Assembly: GCA_020091685.1 (NCBI GenBank)
Contig: CM034599.1
Location: 3,069,641 to 3,133,640, forward strand
DNA from: Lutjanus erythropterus
Taxonomy: Eukaryota > Chordata > Actinopteri > Lutjaniformes > Lutjanidae
Direction: 5' to 3'
DNA: 64,000 bases
Under the pieces are notes generated by a model. It made no database searches. It was not told where the DNA came from and saw only the letters and a list, made by a program, of their open reading frames with translations. Shown here in pieces: positions 22,236 through 35,982 of this stretch (positions are counted from its first letter, which is position 1; the number at the start of each line of letters is the position of its first letter). A program made the position numbers and the translations under genes.

Positions 22236-23577
22236 CTCTCTCAGTCCTCTGTCCTCCTCTGTAAAAATAATCTCCGAGTGAAGAAGCATGTTTCTCACTG
22301 AAAATCATTCACTTGAATCATGCATAACTTCCATTTTGCCAAAAATACACTTAATACACTCACTACTTTTTATTAAAATCCTTCAAAGTCTTCACTACAT
22401 ATTTTATAGGATTCTGGGCAGACATGGATGTAAACTTTAACTTAACTGGTGTGTGGAGGCGTACAACTGCGAAGCAGTAATTCTAGTTTATTCCTGCCTT
22501 TTGCATAATAGCGCACCATCCTTTGACATTCTCTCTGCATGCCTGAGCACACAGATACACACCAGAGCTGACGGGGAACATGGCATATTTGTGTCACTCC
22601 AGCAATTGGAACAGAACAACATTAATAGACCATGCAGGTTGTAATACAATTAAAACATAAATATGCAAAGTACACAGGGGTGCCGCTGCTGCTGTGCCGT
22701 ATCTGCAGAGACAGGTGCCAGCCATCTTTAGTGTTTACGACAAAGATCCTGCAGCAAATGGCATCACGGTGATCAGACTGGATTACTACGTGATGTCTGG
22801 GGGCTCAAATTTCAGCACAAAAATAATTTAAAACAGTAAATGATCTCAGCAGGAGGAGCTCTGGTCTAAAACAATGAAGTGATCTGATATTTAGAAGAAC
22901 TTGCGCTTTTGTGAACTGTCAGTTCTGACAAATGTTGGCAAATGAGGAGAGTTCATATATTTTTATGACTTCTTACAAACCAAACAAGTTAATGATCATT
23001 GTCTGTCCGCCTTTGATATGAACCGAGGTGTTAAAAACATTCTGCATGTCTGAACAGAGAGCTTTGTTTGCTCCGAGGCAAGTGCAACTGAAAGCCAAGC
23101 ATGTTCCAGATAGTGCGAGCTGACAGAGTCCTGTCTGTCGAGCTGATTCTGGCCTTCTGACACGTCCTGTCGTCGTCCTGTGCACAGGCATTTACTTTCT
23201 CTTTCATCAGCTTCATTCTTGGCGCTCTTTGTTTTCAATTTGACTGATTGAGCGGACGGTTCCAGTTGCCGCCTGGCAATTTCTACAGACGTACACAAAT
23301 TGTCAGTCAAGGAGTGACTGTTCAATAATATAGCCTTTACAGCCTCTGCCCAAGGACCTGTAGGCCATTACAGGGCCATTACCAGTGAAATCCTTGTCTG
23401 GACAAGTGGAGGGAAACTAATGTGTTACTGTGACGAAAGGTCCTCGTCGTGAAGGTTGCAGCAAGAGCTGAGCAGGGCAGAACAAGGAAGATAGGATCAA
23501 TTGCAAATTAAGCCAGAAGCTGTGAGTGTAGTGAGTGTCTTCATTAAAAAAAAAAAAACAAAAACAGAGAGAGAGTT
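22236..23577. other. non-coding stretch
   Basis: No supported exon. A 50-codon open stretch around 22675-22830 lacks usable splice sites. The remainder is unremarkable. Confidence 0.45.
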
Positions 23578-23578
23578 G

Positions 23579-24379
23579 GGTAACACTTTATATAGACATA
23601 TTTATATGTTATTATCTGCTTACATCACTGTTTAATTACAATTAAAAGCTGCTTTATAACCAGGGCTGGGTAGTCACAGATTTAATGTACTCAGGATTAT
23701 GTAATCAGATTACAATTTTAACATTATTTTCTTTTCAATGCAAATATGCATTTTATATGCATTGCAAATCTGGCAAAACTGTTTACAAAGAAAAATAAAT
23801 GTGGAACTGGAAAATATGTGGCTGTGTCCAGTTTTTCAGTATAAGATGTAATGTTTGATTTTGAAGTAATCCAAAGGTAATTCAAAAGTATTCAGATCAG
23901 ATTATATTTTTTCATTACTAATTACAAAAATTACTGTTTATGACAGCAATCATAACATATTATAAGAGCATTTTATAATGACTTATAAGGTCAAGTATCA
24001 TAATACTTAATAATTGCTGATCACCCACTGATGTTAATGGTGTGTTATAATTATCATAGCTGTATGACATTATAACATTTAATAATGCTTGGAGCACTTT
24101 ATGTAAAGGAATGAAACTCCTGAGGTGTAGACAGATGTTACAAGCTGCTTATAAGTTGCTGTGAGTGGTCATTGTTTGCTTACTTGCTTATTTTACAGGT
24201 AGTTCAAATGGTAAATCATAGAGGTACATAAGAAGCACAAAGAAACAACTGTCAGCATATCATTATAAATATTTATGAGTGATTATTACTGTAATTATAG
24301 AGTGCTATGAGAAAATTATAACAGATAATAAGGATGTTTATTATGCTTTATGTGCACGAGCATCATAGAAATTGTTACC
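23579..24379. mobile_element. 'GGTAACA' terminal-inverted-repeat element with a nested repeat
   Basis: Starts GGTAACACTTTATAT and ends ATTGTTACC, with A/T-rich 'ttataa' internal repeats typical of the fish GGTAACAC MITEs. The segment 23663-23940 ('gggctgggtagtcacagattt' onwards) is a different familiar fish repeat inserted into it. No clear target duplication remains. Confidence 0.5.
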
Positions 24380-25373
24380 AAAAGTATTTTTTTAGGACAA
24401 CCAATCTACAGTATATCATTTTTCTACATAACTTTTTAAATTTTGCTTAATCTTATTATACAAGCCTGTGTTATCAAATGAATATAAAATAAATCTACCT
24501 TGCACCTTGTGTGCCAGCTGGCTCACTCTCACATTAATGCCTGAGAAAAATGCTGCTGCAGTTTTTCCCCAGATTGTGTCGACAGCTGTATTTGTTCACA
24601 AAAATCTGAATCTGCAAAAACATTTACACTGCTAATGAACATCTCAGTCATGACTCAGATTTGTTTTACATGCTTTCGATTGTAGCATCTATGATGAATG
24701 TGTTTGAGGATAAAGATTGACACAGGAGCTCGTACACACTTAAGTTTGGTGAAGAAACACTCAGCCGTATGTTGACAGCTGCTGACAGCCAGAGCCAACA
24801 GAAGAATTATGATAATTGCCTTTTTTTTAAAAGTAAAATGACAACAAATCTTGTGAAAATTAAAATACAATTCTTGCAGTGTAGATCTGACAAACTGGGG
24901 AGAAGTTGGTTTTAATCATTGTGTTGCATTCAAGTACAGTAGTAAAAATTAGCCGTCTAGACGACTTCACTGCTGCTGCTGTTTCTGACGAGCTTAATTC
25001 TGCACTTCCACATCTGTCTTTATTTTCCTTCGGGTTTGAACTGTCTATCACAGTGTGGTTTACTGAATTTGCTGGGTGTTTCTCAACGTACCCACACAAA
25101 TCTTTCCAACTCCAATAATAAATTCACTTTCATATGTTTTCCGTGGTTAACCATATATATTTTAGCCTTTCTCCCAGATATCTTTTCAGTAAATATCTAA
25201 ATACACAAATATGCGTCAGTTCTTTTTGTGCGTACAGAAACCATAAATTAGACTGACGGGAAGTCAGTGACGAGCTCGTGATCAACGAATAACGGAATTG
25301 AAGAATTTAAAGCTTTGAAATGCAGCAAGTTTCCAGTCCGACACAATCAGAGTCGATAAAACTGAACAGCCTT
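24380..25373. other. non-coding stretch
   Basis: Only short overlapping frames on both strands around 24860-25118; no splice-bounded exon or named repeat. Confidence 0.5.
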
Positions 25374-26280
25374 CACTCTTAGAAATAAAGGCGCTAACTA
25401 GAACCATAAAGGGTTCTTCAGCTTGACCCTCACCTTTTATAAAGGCTACACTTGGAGCCCTTTCAGAGAGTTCCACCTAGAACTCAACAGAAAGGGTTTT
25501 ACATCTGACCATCTGTGAAAGGTTTCACCCCCTGTGTAAGGATCCATAAAGAACCGTTCTCTGGTGTGATGGTTCCACCTAGAACCCTTCCACCAAATTA
25601 GCTCTGGCTCTTGAACCGTAACAATTTTTAATTTTGGTGTAAATGCTGAGAAAGGTTCAAAATTTGGTGCATAAACCGGAACCGAATGGTGATGGAAAAG
25701 GCCCGTCTGAGTAAGGATGCTAATAAGAACCCAACCAGGGGGTTCTGCAGAGAACTTTTTTATATCTCAAGGGTTTTATCAAGAATCCACAAGAGAGTTC
25801 TACCAAGAACCTTTTTATATTCAAAGGGTTTTATCTATAACCCCCTTCAGAATCCCTTTATATTCCAAGGGTTTCATCTAGAACACACTGCAGGGGTTCT
25901 ATTTAGAACCTATGTGTATTCCAAGGGTTTCATCTGGAACCCACCAAGGATTTCTACCAAGAACCAAGGTTTTATCTAAAACTGACACGGGGTTCTACAG
26001 AGAACCTTTTTATATTCCAAAGATTTTGCCTAGAAGCCATCCAAGCGGTTCTATCAAGAAGCATTTTATTTTATGGCACAAAGAACTCTTGACAAACGAG
26101 ATCTTTAAGGATTTTAACAATCCTTGATGAACTCTGTCTTGCATAAATGGTTCTTTGGATGAAAAGGGTCCTTAACGGAACCCTTAGTCTTTGACGAACC
26201 CTTTCTTTAGAAGCCAATAGTTTTTGATAGAACCTCATTCCCTCAGGAAGAACTCTTTTGGAACCTGTATTTCTAAGAGC
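25374..26280. mobile_element. GGTTCT/AGAACC palindromic array B with terminal inverted repeats
   Basis: About 0.9 kb of roughly 50-bp imperfect units, each centred on an everted GGTTCT(N4)AGAACC pair. Perfect examples lie at 25895-25910 and 25991-26006. The array is bounded by CTCTTAGAAATAAAGG on the left and CCTGTATTTCTAAGAG on the right, which are inverted repeats of each other. It therefore looks like a non-autonomous DNA transposon with a tandemly expanded interior. Arrays A and C share its left edge. Confidence 0.75.
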
Positions 26281-26415
26281 ATACAAGCTAAATGACCGTG
26301 ACATGAAAGTGTGTCAGCGTTCACTTTTCTGTGGACTGAAGCAAAAATTCTCGTTCATTCGAGTGTGGGTGTGGATGTGGGGCGTGTGTGTGTGTGTTGG
26401 GGGTGTGTGGAGGGG

Positions 26416-26418
<3 letters not shown>

Positions 26419-26500
<82 letters not shown>
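26419..26500. repeat. (TG)41 microsatellite
   Basis: Eighty-two uninterrupted bases of TG; the preceding 40 bases are also TG/G-rich. The poly-CV and poly-HT open frames across it are artefacts. Confidence 0.98.
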
Positions 26501-26503
<3 letters not shown>

Positions 26504-27013
26504 GCGGGGGTTGTGTCTTGGATTAATTAAGCTGAGGAACTCCCAGTTTGGGGAGCTTAGCATGTGCAGGCTGATGTTTTCTTCGGAGTCTTTTCCACAG
26601 GGATAGGTTTGCACTCATCTTTGATAGTTAACCCCATGTGACCTTCCCCAGAGTCGGTCCCACTCCCACCTCACTGCTCCTGCTTCTCATTAGAGCCTGT
26701 CCACTCATCTGACTGGGCTCTAAGTAGGCCGCCACCCAGGCCACTGACGCACCGCCACTCCCTCCAAAAAACATAAAATACTTCGAGTGTGTGTCTGTGT
26801 GTGTGCAGGATCACTGCATGGCTGTGTGAGTTTCTAACCAGGTTTATCAGTGATCAAGATGTCAGTGAAAGAAATCTCATTTTACTGACAGATTAATATG
26901 CATGCGTGCATATTTTACTGAAATTACAGTTTTGCTAATTAAATGGTTTATTTTGGCACGTGGCAGCATCAGAGCACTGAGTTCATATTTTACTGCTTTC
27001 ATATAAAATATCA
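26501..27013. other. non-coding stretch
   Basis: A GC-richer block at 26640-26760 has no splice-bounded frame; it could be conserved non-coding DNA. Confidence 0.4.
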
Positions 27014-27504
27014 GTACTACTTTACAATAAGACTACCCTTATAAAAGATCTATAAATACCTTATGATTAAGGTAGTAATTAGGTTGTAAACACTTTAGAA
27101 ATTATTAATAAACAACAAGTTAAAACAGTTTTCATACATTTATTGTGCGCTCACTATTTGGTAAGATCTAGTTACTCCTTACTGTTATTTAATCTTATTA
27201 GTGATGACTTATTAATATTTCAGTTTGATGCTAAATAAAATTTTTGGACTATTAAACTATGCTGATGGCTTTTAAATGCTGTAATTTGTGAAAAAATATC
27301 TGATGAAGCTGATAAGTATATATGCTGCTAATGGATAAATAGATACAGATAAATGTGGGCTCACTATTTAGCAAGCGACAGTATACGCTCTTTTTTATTT
27401 AATGTGCTGTAAAAGATTATTAATGATGTATGAAATGTTTCAAACTTATTTAATAACCTAATTATAAATCATTCATAAGAGTAGTCTTATTGTAAAGTGG
27501 TACC
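27014..27504. mobile_element. MITE with 23-bp terminal inverted repeats
   Basis: The left end GTACTACTTTACAATAAGAC and right end GTCTTATTGTAAAGTGGTAC are inverted repeats with a single mismatch over about 23 bp. Flanking octamers AAATATCA (27006-27013) and AAATATCC (27505-27512) match at 7 of 8 positions, as expected for a hAT-type target duplication. The interior is AT-rich and non-coding. Confidence 0.8.
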
Positions 27505-27574
27505 AAATATCCATTTGTCAAGTTAGTGGACCCGGCAGAACAACACTGAATTCATTCAAATAGCTCCTAACAGG

Positions 27575-28018
27575 GCCGCATAGTAAAGTAATCAGATTAC
27601 AAAAGTATGTACTATAATTAACTATAACTATAATCAGCCTAGATTATATTTGAAAAAATGTGTAGTTAGATTTTAGTTGCATTGTCAAGGATTACTTGAT
27701 CACAGTTTTTATTACGACTTTAAAATCTGCCATTTTTAGGATTATGAAACTTTAAAAAAAAAACAAAAAAAATCGCTGTATTCATTAATTAAAATCACAT
27801 CTGACATCAAGGGTTTCTTAGACAATTGCTGGCAGGAGAAAAAATAACCTCATGCAAAAATGCAATGCAATCTTGTTCCCCAGATGTAAGAAAACATGTT
27901 TGGTACAGATCCCAACAAATGATGCAAATTGTGACGCAGAAATGATCATTCTTTCTAGTGTTGCAATCGCAATGTGTCAAAATAATCACAATAGGAGATT
28001 TTCACCGTATCACGCAGC
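27575..28018. repeat. diverged fragments of 'GTAATCAGATTAC' and 'GCAGCCCT' repeats
   Basis: 'aagtaatcagattacaaaag' near 27586 resembles the repeat near 23695. The right part (27780-28018) ends 'ttttcaccgtatcacgcagccct', the familiar end of a teleost 'AGGGCTGC' element. Sequence near 28060-28140 resembles the first repeat again. Confidence 0.45.
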
Positions 28019-29464
28019 CCTGAAAGAGAAAAACTCCAGTGTTTTTGGTTGTATAGTATTTAGTATTCAGGTTAGATTACATTACTTTTATAATCCAGTG
28101 GATTGCCATGTAATTTGTATTCAGTAACTGACTACATTTCAAAGTCACCTGACTCAACACGGTTCATTAAATATCACACGTGCACACAAACACACATCGA
28201 CTTATGCACAAAATGTTACAGTTTTTGCTCTTATTAAAAAAGGACAACATTCCTACTAAGCTGTTTAAACGACTAATGAACACGAATATTTCACTGATAT
28301 TCCCTTTACATGCAGCTGTGCATACTCTGATTAATGCAGTGATGTACGTCCTACGGCTTATGTATTATATCCAAATCATTATAAAGCAGATCCAAAGACC
28401 TGTTGATATCCAAGTCTTGTGTTTCTCCTTCTTTTCTGCTTTACTCCAGCTTTAAAACTGTTTGTTTGTTGGTTTGTTTAAAACGCACAGAGCCAACCAT
28501 AAAAAACTCAACTGAGATGTTCAGTTTGGAAGCTCCTAAAATCTGAATAATATCAGCATATCCCACATGTCTTAACTGGAAAATGCTACATTCAGAATAA
28601 GGAATAAGTGAAACTGAATATGCTGTTTGTATAATCTGTATCATCAGCCATTAATAGATGAAAATAAGTGTTCATGTAAATGTGGTCATTGTCTTTAAAT
28701 ATACTGGTTACTAAACTGTTTTTAGTTTTCAAAGCATAAAACATATTAAAAACATGCAAATAGGTTAATCTAAAATGTCTTTCACCTTTATAAATAAAGA
28801 TCAATATTAGCTGATCGCTCCACAGGAGATAAGCTGTTTTGATGAACATTTTTTACAGCAGAGGCGACAGGGTTGACATTGCAGCTGAGTCATTACCCTG
28901 TATCATTGCTATCTTGCTGTATGATGAGACGTGAATTTGTCTGACCTCCCCGGGGCAGCACAAAGGGCTGAATTCAAAGCGGGGCACCCAGGGGCCAAGC
29001 TGGCGGCGGTCCCAGCTGAGGAGCACCAGCCAGCCACCACCTGCATACTGCTGCTCGCCCGGTCTCCCTGGATATGAACCCCCACCCTCCCCACTTCAGC
29101 TACCTCCCACCACCCCTCCTGCTCTGACAAGCCTCATCTGCATCCCAGTCATATCCTACTCCCACTCCTAATATCTGCCCGGTCCATCTGATCTGTCCAT
29201 CACGCAGCCTAAATTCGATGTGACAGAGACACTATGGCCTCAGCTGTGAACGCTCCTTTCATTCTGTCACCGAGCTGCTGCCGAGCTGATTTTCAGATCC
29301 TGCGGTGACAATAAGTTGTGCAATCTTTTATCTCCCCAAGGACTGTGATTTAAACATTTGAGGGTTTTTTTTTTTTTTTTTGCAAAATATCAAATTTTAA
29401 TGCCCCCTAGGCAGAAATAGGATTTGATACCAGTGGCTAATTTTGCTATTTTGTTTTATTTCTG
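28019..29464. other. non-coding stretch
   Basis: No exon identified. A GC-richer block lies at 28930-29110 with open frames on the minus strand but no splice support. A poly-T run is at about 29365-29381. Confidence 0.45.
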
Positions 29465-29567
29465 CTCTTAAATCCAATGCAAACATACGATCATTTTATA
29501 GAATATGATTCACTGCTGTAGATTAAAGTAGCCAGCAGTATATAAAGTAGCTAAAAATAGCACAACA
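29465..29567. repeat. fragment of the Tol2-like fish MITE
   Basis: 'gattaaagtagccagcagtatataaagtagctaaaaatagc' corresponds to the interior of the common Tol2-like MITE also fragmented at 16693-18189 (memory-based). Confidence 0.5.
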
Positions 29568-29765
29568 TTAAAGGGACAGTTCACCCAAAAACAAAAAATC
29601 CATATTTTTCCCCTGGTCTGTAGCGCTATTTATCAGTCTAGAATGATTTAGAGCTGCAGAGTTGGAGATATCAGCTGTAGAGATGTCTGCCTGCTCTCCA
29701 ATATAATTAAACAGTACTTGGTTTGTGGCGCTCAAAGCACCAAACAAAAAATACATTTGAAATAT
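29568..29765. mobile_element. partial TTAA-flanked 'AAAGGGACAGTTCACCC' element
   Basis: The left end TTAAAGGGACAGTTCACCC is followed by 'ccatatttttcccctggtctgtagcgctattta', matching the left arm of the complete copy at 36294. The right part is missing. Confidence 0.75.
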
Positions 29766-32700
29766 TCAAAAACTGGTGTCTTTTTTACACCCTCACATAG
29801 TAAGGGATTGAAATATGTCATCATTAACTACTATTCTACTTCTGAATATGTTTCCACCAAATAATTTTCCAAACATGAGACATTTCTTTCTACTGTTCTG
29901 TTAATTATTTAATTATATGCAGGTTTAAACACAAGGCAGTTTTTTATGGTAAATAAAGAAGCGTTCATTGTATGAATGATCGATGGCTGCATGCACAAAT
30001 CAGCACCAGGATGTCATCTAACAAGTGATGGATCCAGATTTTTTGGTGCACAGAGACGTCTTTACAGACTATATCAGTTTAACCAACAAAGTTATCTGTA
30101 TCTGTATTCAGACCGAATACCAGGAATGTGTGTAGTTTATATCAAAAGTCACGTTAAATCTGGCAAGGCTTTTATATTCTAACCTAAAATGAATTGGCAA
30201 TGCAATGGATGTACCTAAAAAGCACCAAAATGATTTAATACAGGGATATAATTATGAAATATATTTCCATATCATCATACTGTACTTTTAACTGATCGCT
30301 TTCTCCCTTTTTATTTATAGTTAAACTAAGTTTTGGGAACTGTCTGAAGCTCACAGCCACCTCCACTTTAAAGGAGGGATATAAAAAATGTTATACATCA
30401 AAAGATTCTGTTTTGCATTGGAAATACAAACTCTACAGTAAAGATATATAAGTATATAAATATATCCTTCAGTTGAAGGGAATAAGCTGGGTGCATTATA
30501 AATATATATTATAAAAAATCTGTTTCCATCTCCCTGGATCCAGGTGCGTCCCTTGTATCCTCTACTCAAATCAAGTCTTCGTACTGGTATCAATACTTTG
30601 CGGATCGATTCACCCTCCCCTAATATAAGATATTGTCACCTCTGTTTGTGCATAAACACTCGAACACCAGCCCTGCCCACTTCAGAGAATAATAGGAATG
30701 TCAAAATACATGGAAATGTTCCAAAAATACCTATTAAGAGATTTTGTTGTCGCTGGTAAACAGCAATTATCTCATTAAACTTGACAATGGAGTTCTGCAT
30801 CAATCATTTGAGCAACGAGTGTGTTTATATCTGATCAGCCTTCCCAGGAATGCTCGCCCTCACCCAAATAATTAACAAAGGTGCCGCACGAAAGAAGGAC
30901 AAGTTGTTTCAGGTATCATGTGACAAAGTGAACTCTTATTTCAGCCCCTGAATACAATCTGAGAGTTATCAATAAGGCTGTGATTATTTGCCTTTAAGCT
31001 TCCATGTGCTCAGCTGAAGTGTTTTTCTCTGGCTCTACTGTCTCAAGTGTGTTTCTCTCTCAGTTCAATAGTGCCCCCTGGAATATACTTTGTGTACTGC
31101 AGCCAACAAAAGCTGGATGAGGGTGTAAAAAGATGGCAGCCCCCTGGACTGATCATTTAGTCCTCCCATCTGCCTCCAGTGAAGTTTTGGACTCGGCTCT
31201 GTTAGCACTTTAATTTTGCACATTTTGACAGTGATGTTGAGATTAGACCACGCAAAAAAAGCCAGAAATAAATTAATCATGTGCTCATTGTGAGGACTAT
31301 TTTTTATTAATAATATGTGAGGATGATATCAGTATGGTTAGCATGCTTGCTAAAAACAAAGGCTCTCTTTATCCACTCTGTTTTTCTGTCAGAGTTTAAA
31401 TTTTCACCTTTATTATGATCACTGTTTGCACTTCATTTCCCGTCAAACTCAGATGTCACAACCCACGCGACCCTTGCCCTTGAGCAAAAACAATATGAAA
31501 ACAGTGAGCTGGGAGGACAAACGGAGCCAGACGGGGAGCACTGGGATGCCAGCGACAGACAATAAGAGGGCCAAACGGTGGATGGTAGAAATTCTCCTCC
31601 CAGCTGTAGACCTTGTCGGATCCCTATCCCGAATTCCTGAGCTGTCTGGAGGAGCCCTTGGGGCTGGCAGAATGGCAGGGTGCGTTGTGGGAGTCTGTCC
31701 TGTTTCTGTAAGCCCAGGCAGGGGGTCAGAGGAGGAGGAAGGGAGGGGGGGTGTTTGATAACACTGCATTTTTGACCCCCTCACGCTCCCGCTGTCTCTG
31801 CCGCAGCGTCTGATTCACGTGGAGGCATCGCAGAGCCGTCTCTGAGATTCATGCCAGGACTAATTCTGCGTCTTGTTGTGGGCGACAGACTTTGACACCG
31901 TGCAGCAGCTTCCAAGGTGGACTAATGGGAGAGTTCAGCAAAGGTTAAAGGGTTAGTGCGCTTTACTACTGCTCTAACCTTGATCATCAAAGTAATTACG
32001 AGGGAGGGACTGAGAACACGCCGGGGGCGAGGGATGAGGCAGAGGAGAGAAACACTCTTTGTGTTTATAAATGTTTATTTGTGTGGATGCCACGGATTTG
32101 TGCACATATTTGAAGTTAGAACACAAGCAACACCCAAACACACCATTTAATCTGTGATGTTTCCACCGTCTCTGATGCATCATAATTTGAAGGGATGTAG
32201 TGAACTGAAGTGTTGACACATCTACTGACAACACCCTGTTTTTCCCTGGTAATGTTACTCATATTGTGCTTTATCTGGCATCACATTCATAGTGTCAATC
32301 ACTGCAAAATGAAACCACAGAAATAACCAAATAAATGTGTCAGATTTTTCTTAAGACGACATCCCATTTTTTTCACCAAATAATCAGTGAATGGTAATCT
32401 ATAACAGTGGCGTGTAAAATCACATGCTGTCTGATGTCACACTGAAATGATATGCAAAAGGCAGAAGAGGTGATCTGACAATTCATATTTGTAATAACTG
32501 TGACAATGTGCCATTTGGTGAAACCAGCCTGGTAGCTGCGCCAAGTCAAAACAGGTCTTGAACTATTTCACAAACTATGCCAGATCATACTGACAGCAAT
32601 GTTACGTAAAGTCAAGCAATGTTATGATTTATCCACGTGCAACGTTTGTTCAACTGGGACTAGTCAGAAACAAACAACCTAATGACACACAGTGACAGCA

Positions 32701-35700
32701 CATTTGGCTTTGGAATAATCTCTGGTGACTCAGCTGAGTTAACAAATGAACTAAAGCAGAATTTAAAGCGCTGAGCGGTCGCAGATGTGTGGAGTTTTTC
32801 TTGCTCACATGGAAACCAAATCCTGTGCGCTGCTGCTTCAGCAGAAATATCAAACAACTGGAAGGAACTCACCAAAACTTGGCAATTGTTCTTTGTCTTT
32901 GAAGTTGTACATACTCCTGTATCAGAATAAATACATAGTTGTAGTGAGTGAGTGATTAGAATGAATGGTGAAGGTCTAAAACATGGTAATAATCAAACTC
33001 ACACAGATCTAACAGTCACATTCTTGAAGGGAGACACTGAAGAGAAAGAAAAACTCCACGTTGCTCCTGATCTGTTTGAGGCTGTCATACTGCATGAAAG
33101 TTGACATGTCGTATCGTGTGTGTTCATCAACATGCCGCGGCTCTCCTCGGAGCGCAGACCGCAGCTCCGTGTGCAGGACCAGTTCGGCCTCTGAGGGGGC
33201 GGTTCTGGAGGCGATCCATTATCAGTAATGGGTCAGGGTCACACAATGGGGGCACTTTGTCAGATCTGTTGGGGATGCACTGCGGTAGGCAAAGGGCTCG
33301 CTTTGATCTCGGTGCGTATGTTCACCGGAGTGTGCCATGTCTGAAAACTGATCCGCTCTCTGACATTTCCCTCCCATAACCATTTCAGGATCTATATCTG
33401 CTCTCTGAAGAAAAACTCACCAAAAAAACAGAGAAATATTTCAGAGAATCCACTCTGACTTTCAGCAGAGAAATTACAAACCCGTGCCGCTAACAACCGA
33501 TGCGGATTATATCTTTGTCTTTGCTATTGTCTCTCCATTGTATCAAAGATAAATGGGCTGTTAACAGTTGGTGTGTGTGTGTGCATGTGTGCGTGCAAGT
33601 GTGCATCTGTGTGTCTCAGATAGGAGCCCAGTGTTTGTAGTTTTTGTAGTCCTCTGGGCCCCTGGTGGGTGTGCTCACTTTAAAGGGCCCAGTGAACTGT
33701 GAGGACTTGAGACATGAGACTGTGCCGCCCAACTGGCCCCAGGACACGGGTTCACCCAGAGAATGTGAGCCGAGCGGGGGAACTGGGCCGAGACGGGCTC
33801 CCACAAACCTCCGCTCCATTCCTCAACATAGCGATCCCGTCTGAAAGACTCGACTCCCGCTTGTCAGAGGGAAACTCGACCTTTCTGTGGTCACTCGTCG
33901 GGATCTGATTTACATCTAAATCTGCCGTCTTTGTCGCAATTGCAGTTATTTTGAGCAGGTTTATTCACATTTTAGGAGCACATTTAAAATCAGCCAAATT
34001 TGTAATGAGTTGGTACTGACTGTATCCAACTGTGAAGCATATTTAGTCCAAAAAAAAAAGAACTTTAAATTAACGTCAGCTCACATGCCAGTGAGGATTC
34101 AAGAACCGGTTCAATGAATATCCGCATGTGCAAATGGCCACAACACTGTGGCACTGGGAGACATGTTTCTTCTTGAGTTAGTGCATCGTATACATCATCC
34201 TTCTGCTATACAATAAATGTGTATTATGTATAAATTTGTATTATTATGAAAGTAACACCAGTGACTGTCAGACCAAATTCTCTTTTCTTAAGAAGTAAAG
34301 CACTTCTTACCCCATTATTTCCAGGGACAGGAGCGAAATATCCAGACTGGATATATTTTATTTTCGAGTGATGGGCTCTTTAGGCGACTCCACTCCAAAC
34401 TAACTGACACCATGTCAGTGTACCAGTACAAATCCCCGCAAGGACATAAGAGCCAGACAGCTTTCTCAAAAAATACAGGTAATAGTTCAAGCTCAAAGAT
34501 ATGATGGATCATCACCGGCTCTCTGTAACACATCTTCAAACTTCAAAGTTTTGCTGTGTTTTATGTTGTTTTAGTGTTATTTTTTTAGGTTATCCTGTTG
34601 AATTTGGTCTTAGCATGTTGCATGGCTAATGTGTCTGTTGCCACAGACTGGGGCGATGTTGGACTAATGTTGTAACATTGAGGGACAGTCAAGAGAAAGT
34701 GTGTGAACATTAGGCCTCATTTAAAGCCAATGAAGTAACAAGAGTAGTGGTCGGATGCTGGTAGATTATTTGTTTAAGCTGCATTCTGTGCATGTTTCCA
34801 CTGTAGTGCTACATTAGTGCACTTTGCGTTAGCTTTGATGTTATACAGAAGCTGTTTCTGTGAGCATGTGTGTGTTTCTTTTGCTGCTTTATATAAATGT
34901 CCTTGGTAAACATGCCCTGAAGGTAGTGATATAACTACATGTGAAAAGGAAATGGAGTTCATTTGCTTGACACGGTTGCGTAACTTTGATCAGCACCCAT
35001 GTAGGCCACCAGGTAGAGTCACTGTAGAGATAATTTGCAGATTTTCTGATCAACTAATCAGTTGGTTGAAAAAGGTGGAATTTCAGTTGACCAGGATTGT
35101 CTTTGGTTGACCCTATTTTAAAAGTTTATTTCTTTAGCAAGGAGTAATCAACTTGGAGCTGACAGTCACAGGCAGGGTGGAGAATGCTGAAAAGTAATGA
35201 GAGACGGAGAAATGAATTGTTGGATTTGGCATTTCAATGGGATTTGTTGACAATAACAAAAATATAGAATATTTTCAAACTTATCTTTTAAGGCTGATGA
35301 AGTCTTAAATTAGTGGCGGCAAACTCACAGACCAAAGTGCACTGGTGAAATTGAATAATTCTAGTTATATAAAATCAAAATGAACAGTTTTTGTTGTTAT
35401 TTAATATCACCTAATTTTGACCATTATTTCATTTAAAGACTGAGCAAATGATTTATCTTCATTTTTGTATTCCTTTGCATCTAAGTCATCTAATGACTAT
35501 AAAACATCTAGTAAAAGATGTCACACAGGTATGACATTGTGGCATTTGTTTTATAGACAACACTGAAATCAGTCAATATAAAAGTAAGTAAAATATCCCT
35601 CTTCACAGTACACTGCACTGCATAGCTATCCTTTTTTAACAGTGCGTATAGAGAGCCCAGCCACTCATCTGTCCTTATATAATAATGTCTATATTTTCAC

Positions 35701-35930
35701 CAGATCACTTTTTAAACTTTTGACACCAGCTGTACTGTATGTCGGATTTATTTTTAGCCATGGAGATAGTTTGAGGAAGCCCATATAGATTGCACCCTCC
35801 CAGGAGAGAAAAACAGAGACGGCAGAAGCAAAGCGAACCCCAGCTGAGTGTCGATATCAGGTTATGATGTTTGCTGTTTTAACATGAGCCTCTTTTCTCT
35901 TTTCTCCTGTTGTTTCTTCTCCTCTTCAAG
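29766..35930. other. long non-coding stretch
   Basis: No supported exon. GC-richer blocks with chance-length open frames occur at 31440-31760 (both strands), 33100-33380 and 33640-33910. They may include conserved regulatory sequence but carry no convincing splice sites or protein signature. An imperfect TG/GCATG microsatellite lies at about 33568-33616. Confidence 0.45.
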
Positions 35931-35982
35931 GGTAGACAGGCAGACAGAGCCCGGGGCTGTATCTCCCCAGCTGGGATCTTAG
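35931..35982 (+). CDS. weak candidate internal exon
   Basis: A very strong acceptor (about 40 nt of pyrimidines, ending 'ctcctcttcaag') precedes 52 nt open as GRQADRARGCISPAGIL. The donor ttag|GTTAAG is poor. It starts in phase 0, matching the end of the 14470 exon, and ends in phase 1, matching the start of the 40874 exon. The phase fit is the only support; another frame is open too. No function is assignable. Confidence 0.2.

Noticed and set aside
22675-22830. 50-codon open stretch reading AVPYLQRQVPAIFSVYDKD
   Set aside because: Looks protein-like, but there is no start codon or usable splice pair; possibly part of a dispersed repeat.
25686-26127. 97-codon and 71-codon frames over array B
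   Set aside because: Repetitive 'YSKGF.W/YNP' peptides are direct translations of the GGTTCT/AGAACC units.
26258-26614. Long cysteine/valine and histidine/threonine open frames on both strands
   Set aside because: They are translations of the TG/CA microsatellite at 26419-26500.
31426-31784. 110-111-codon frames on both strands
   Set aside because: GC-rich block without credible splice sites; mirror-image frames on both strands suggest low stop frequency from base composition. Could be conserved non-coding DNA.
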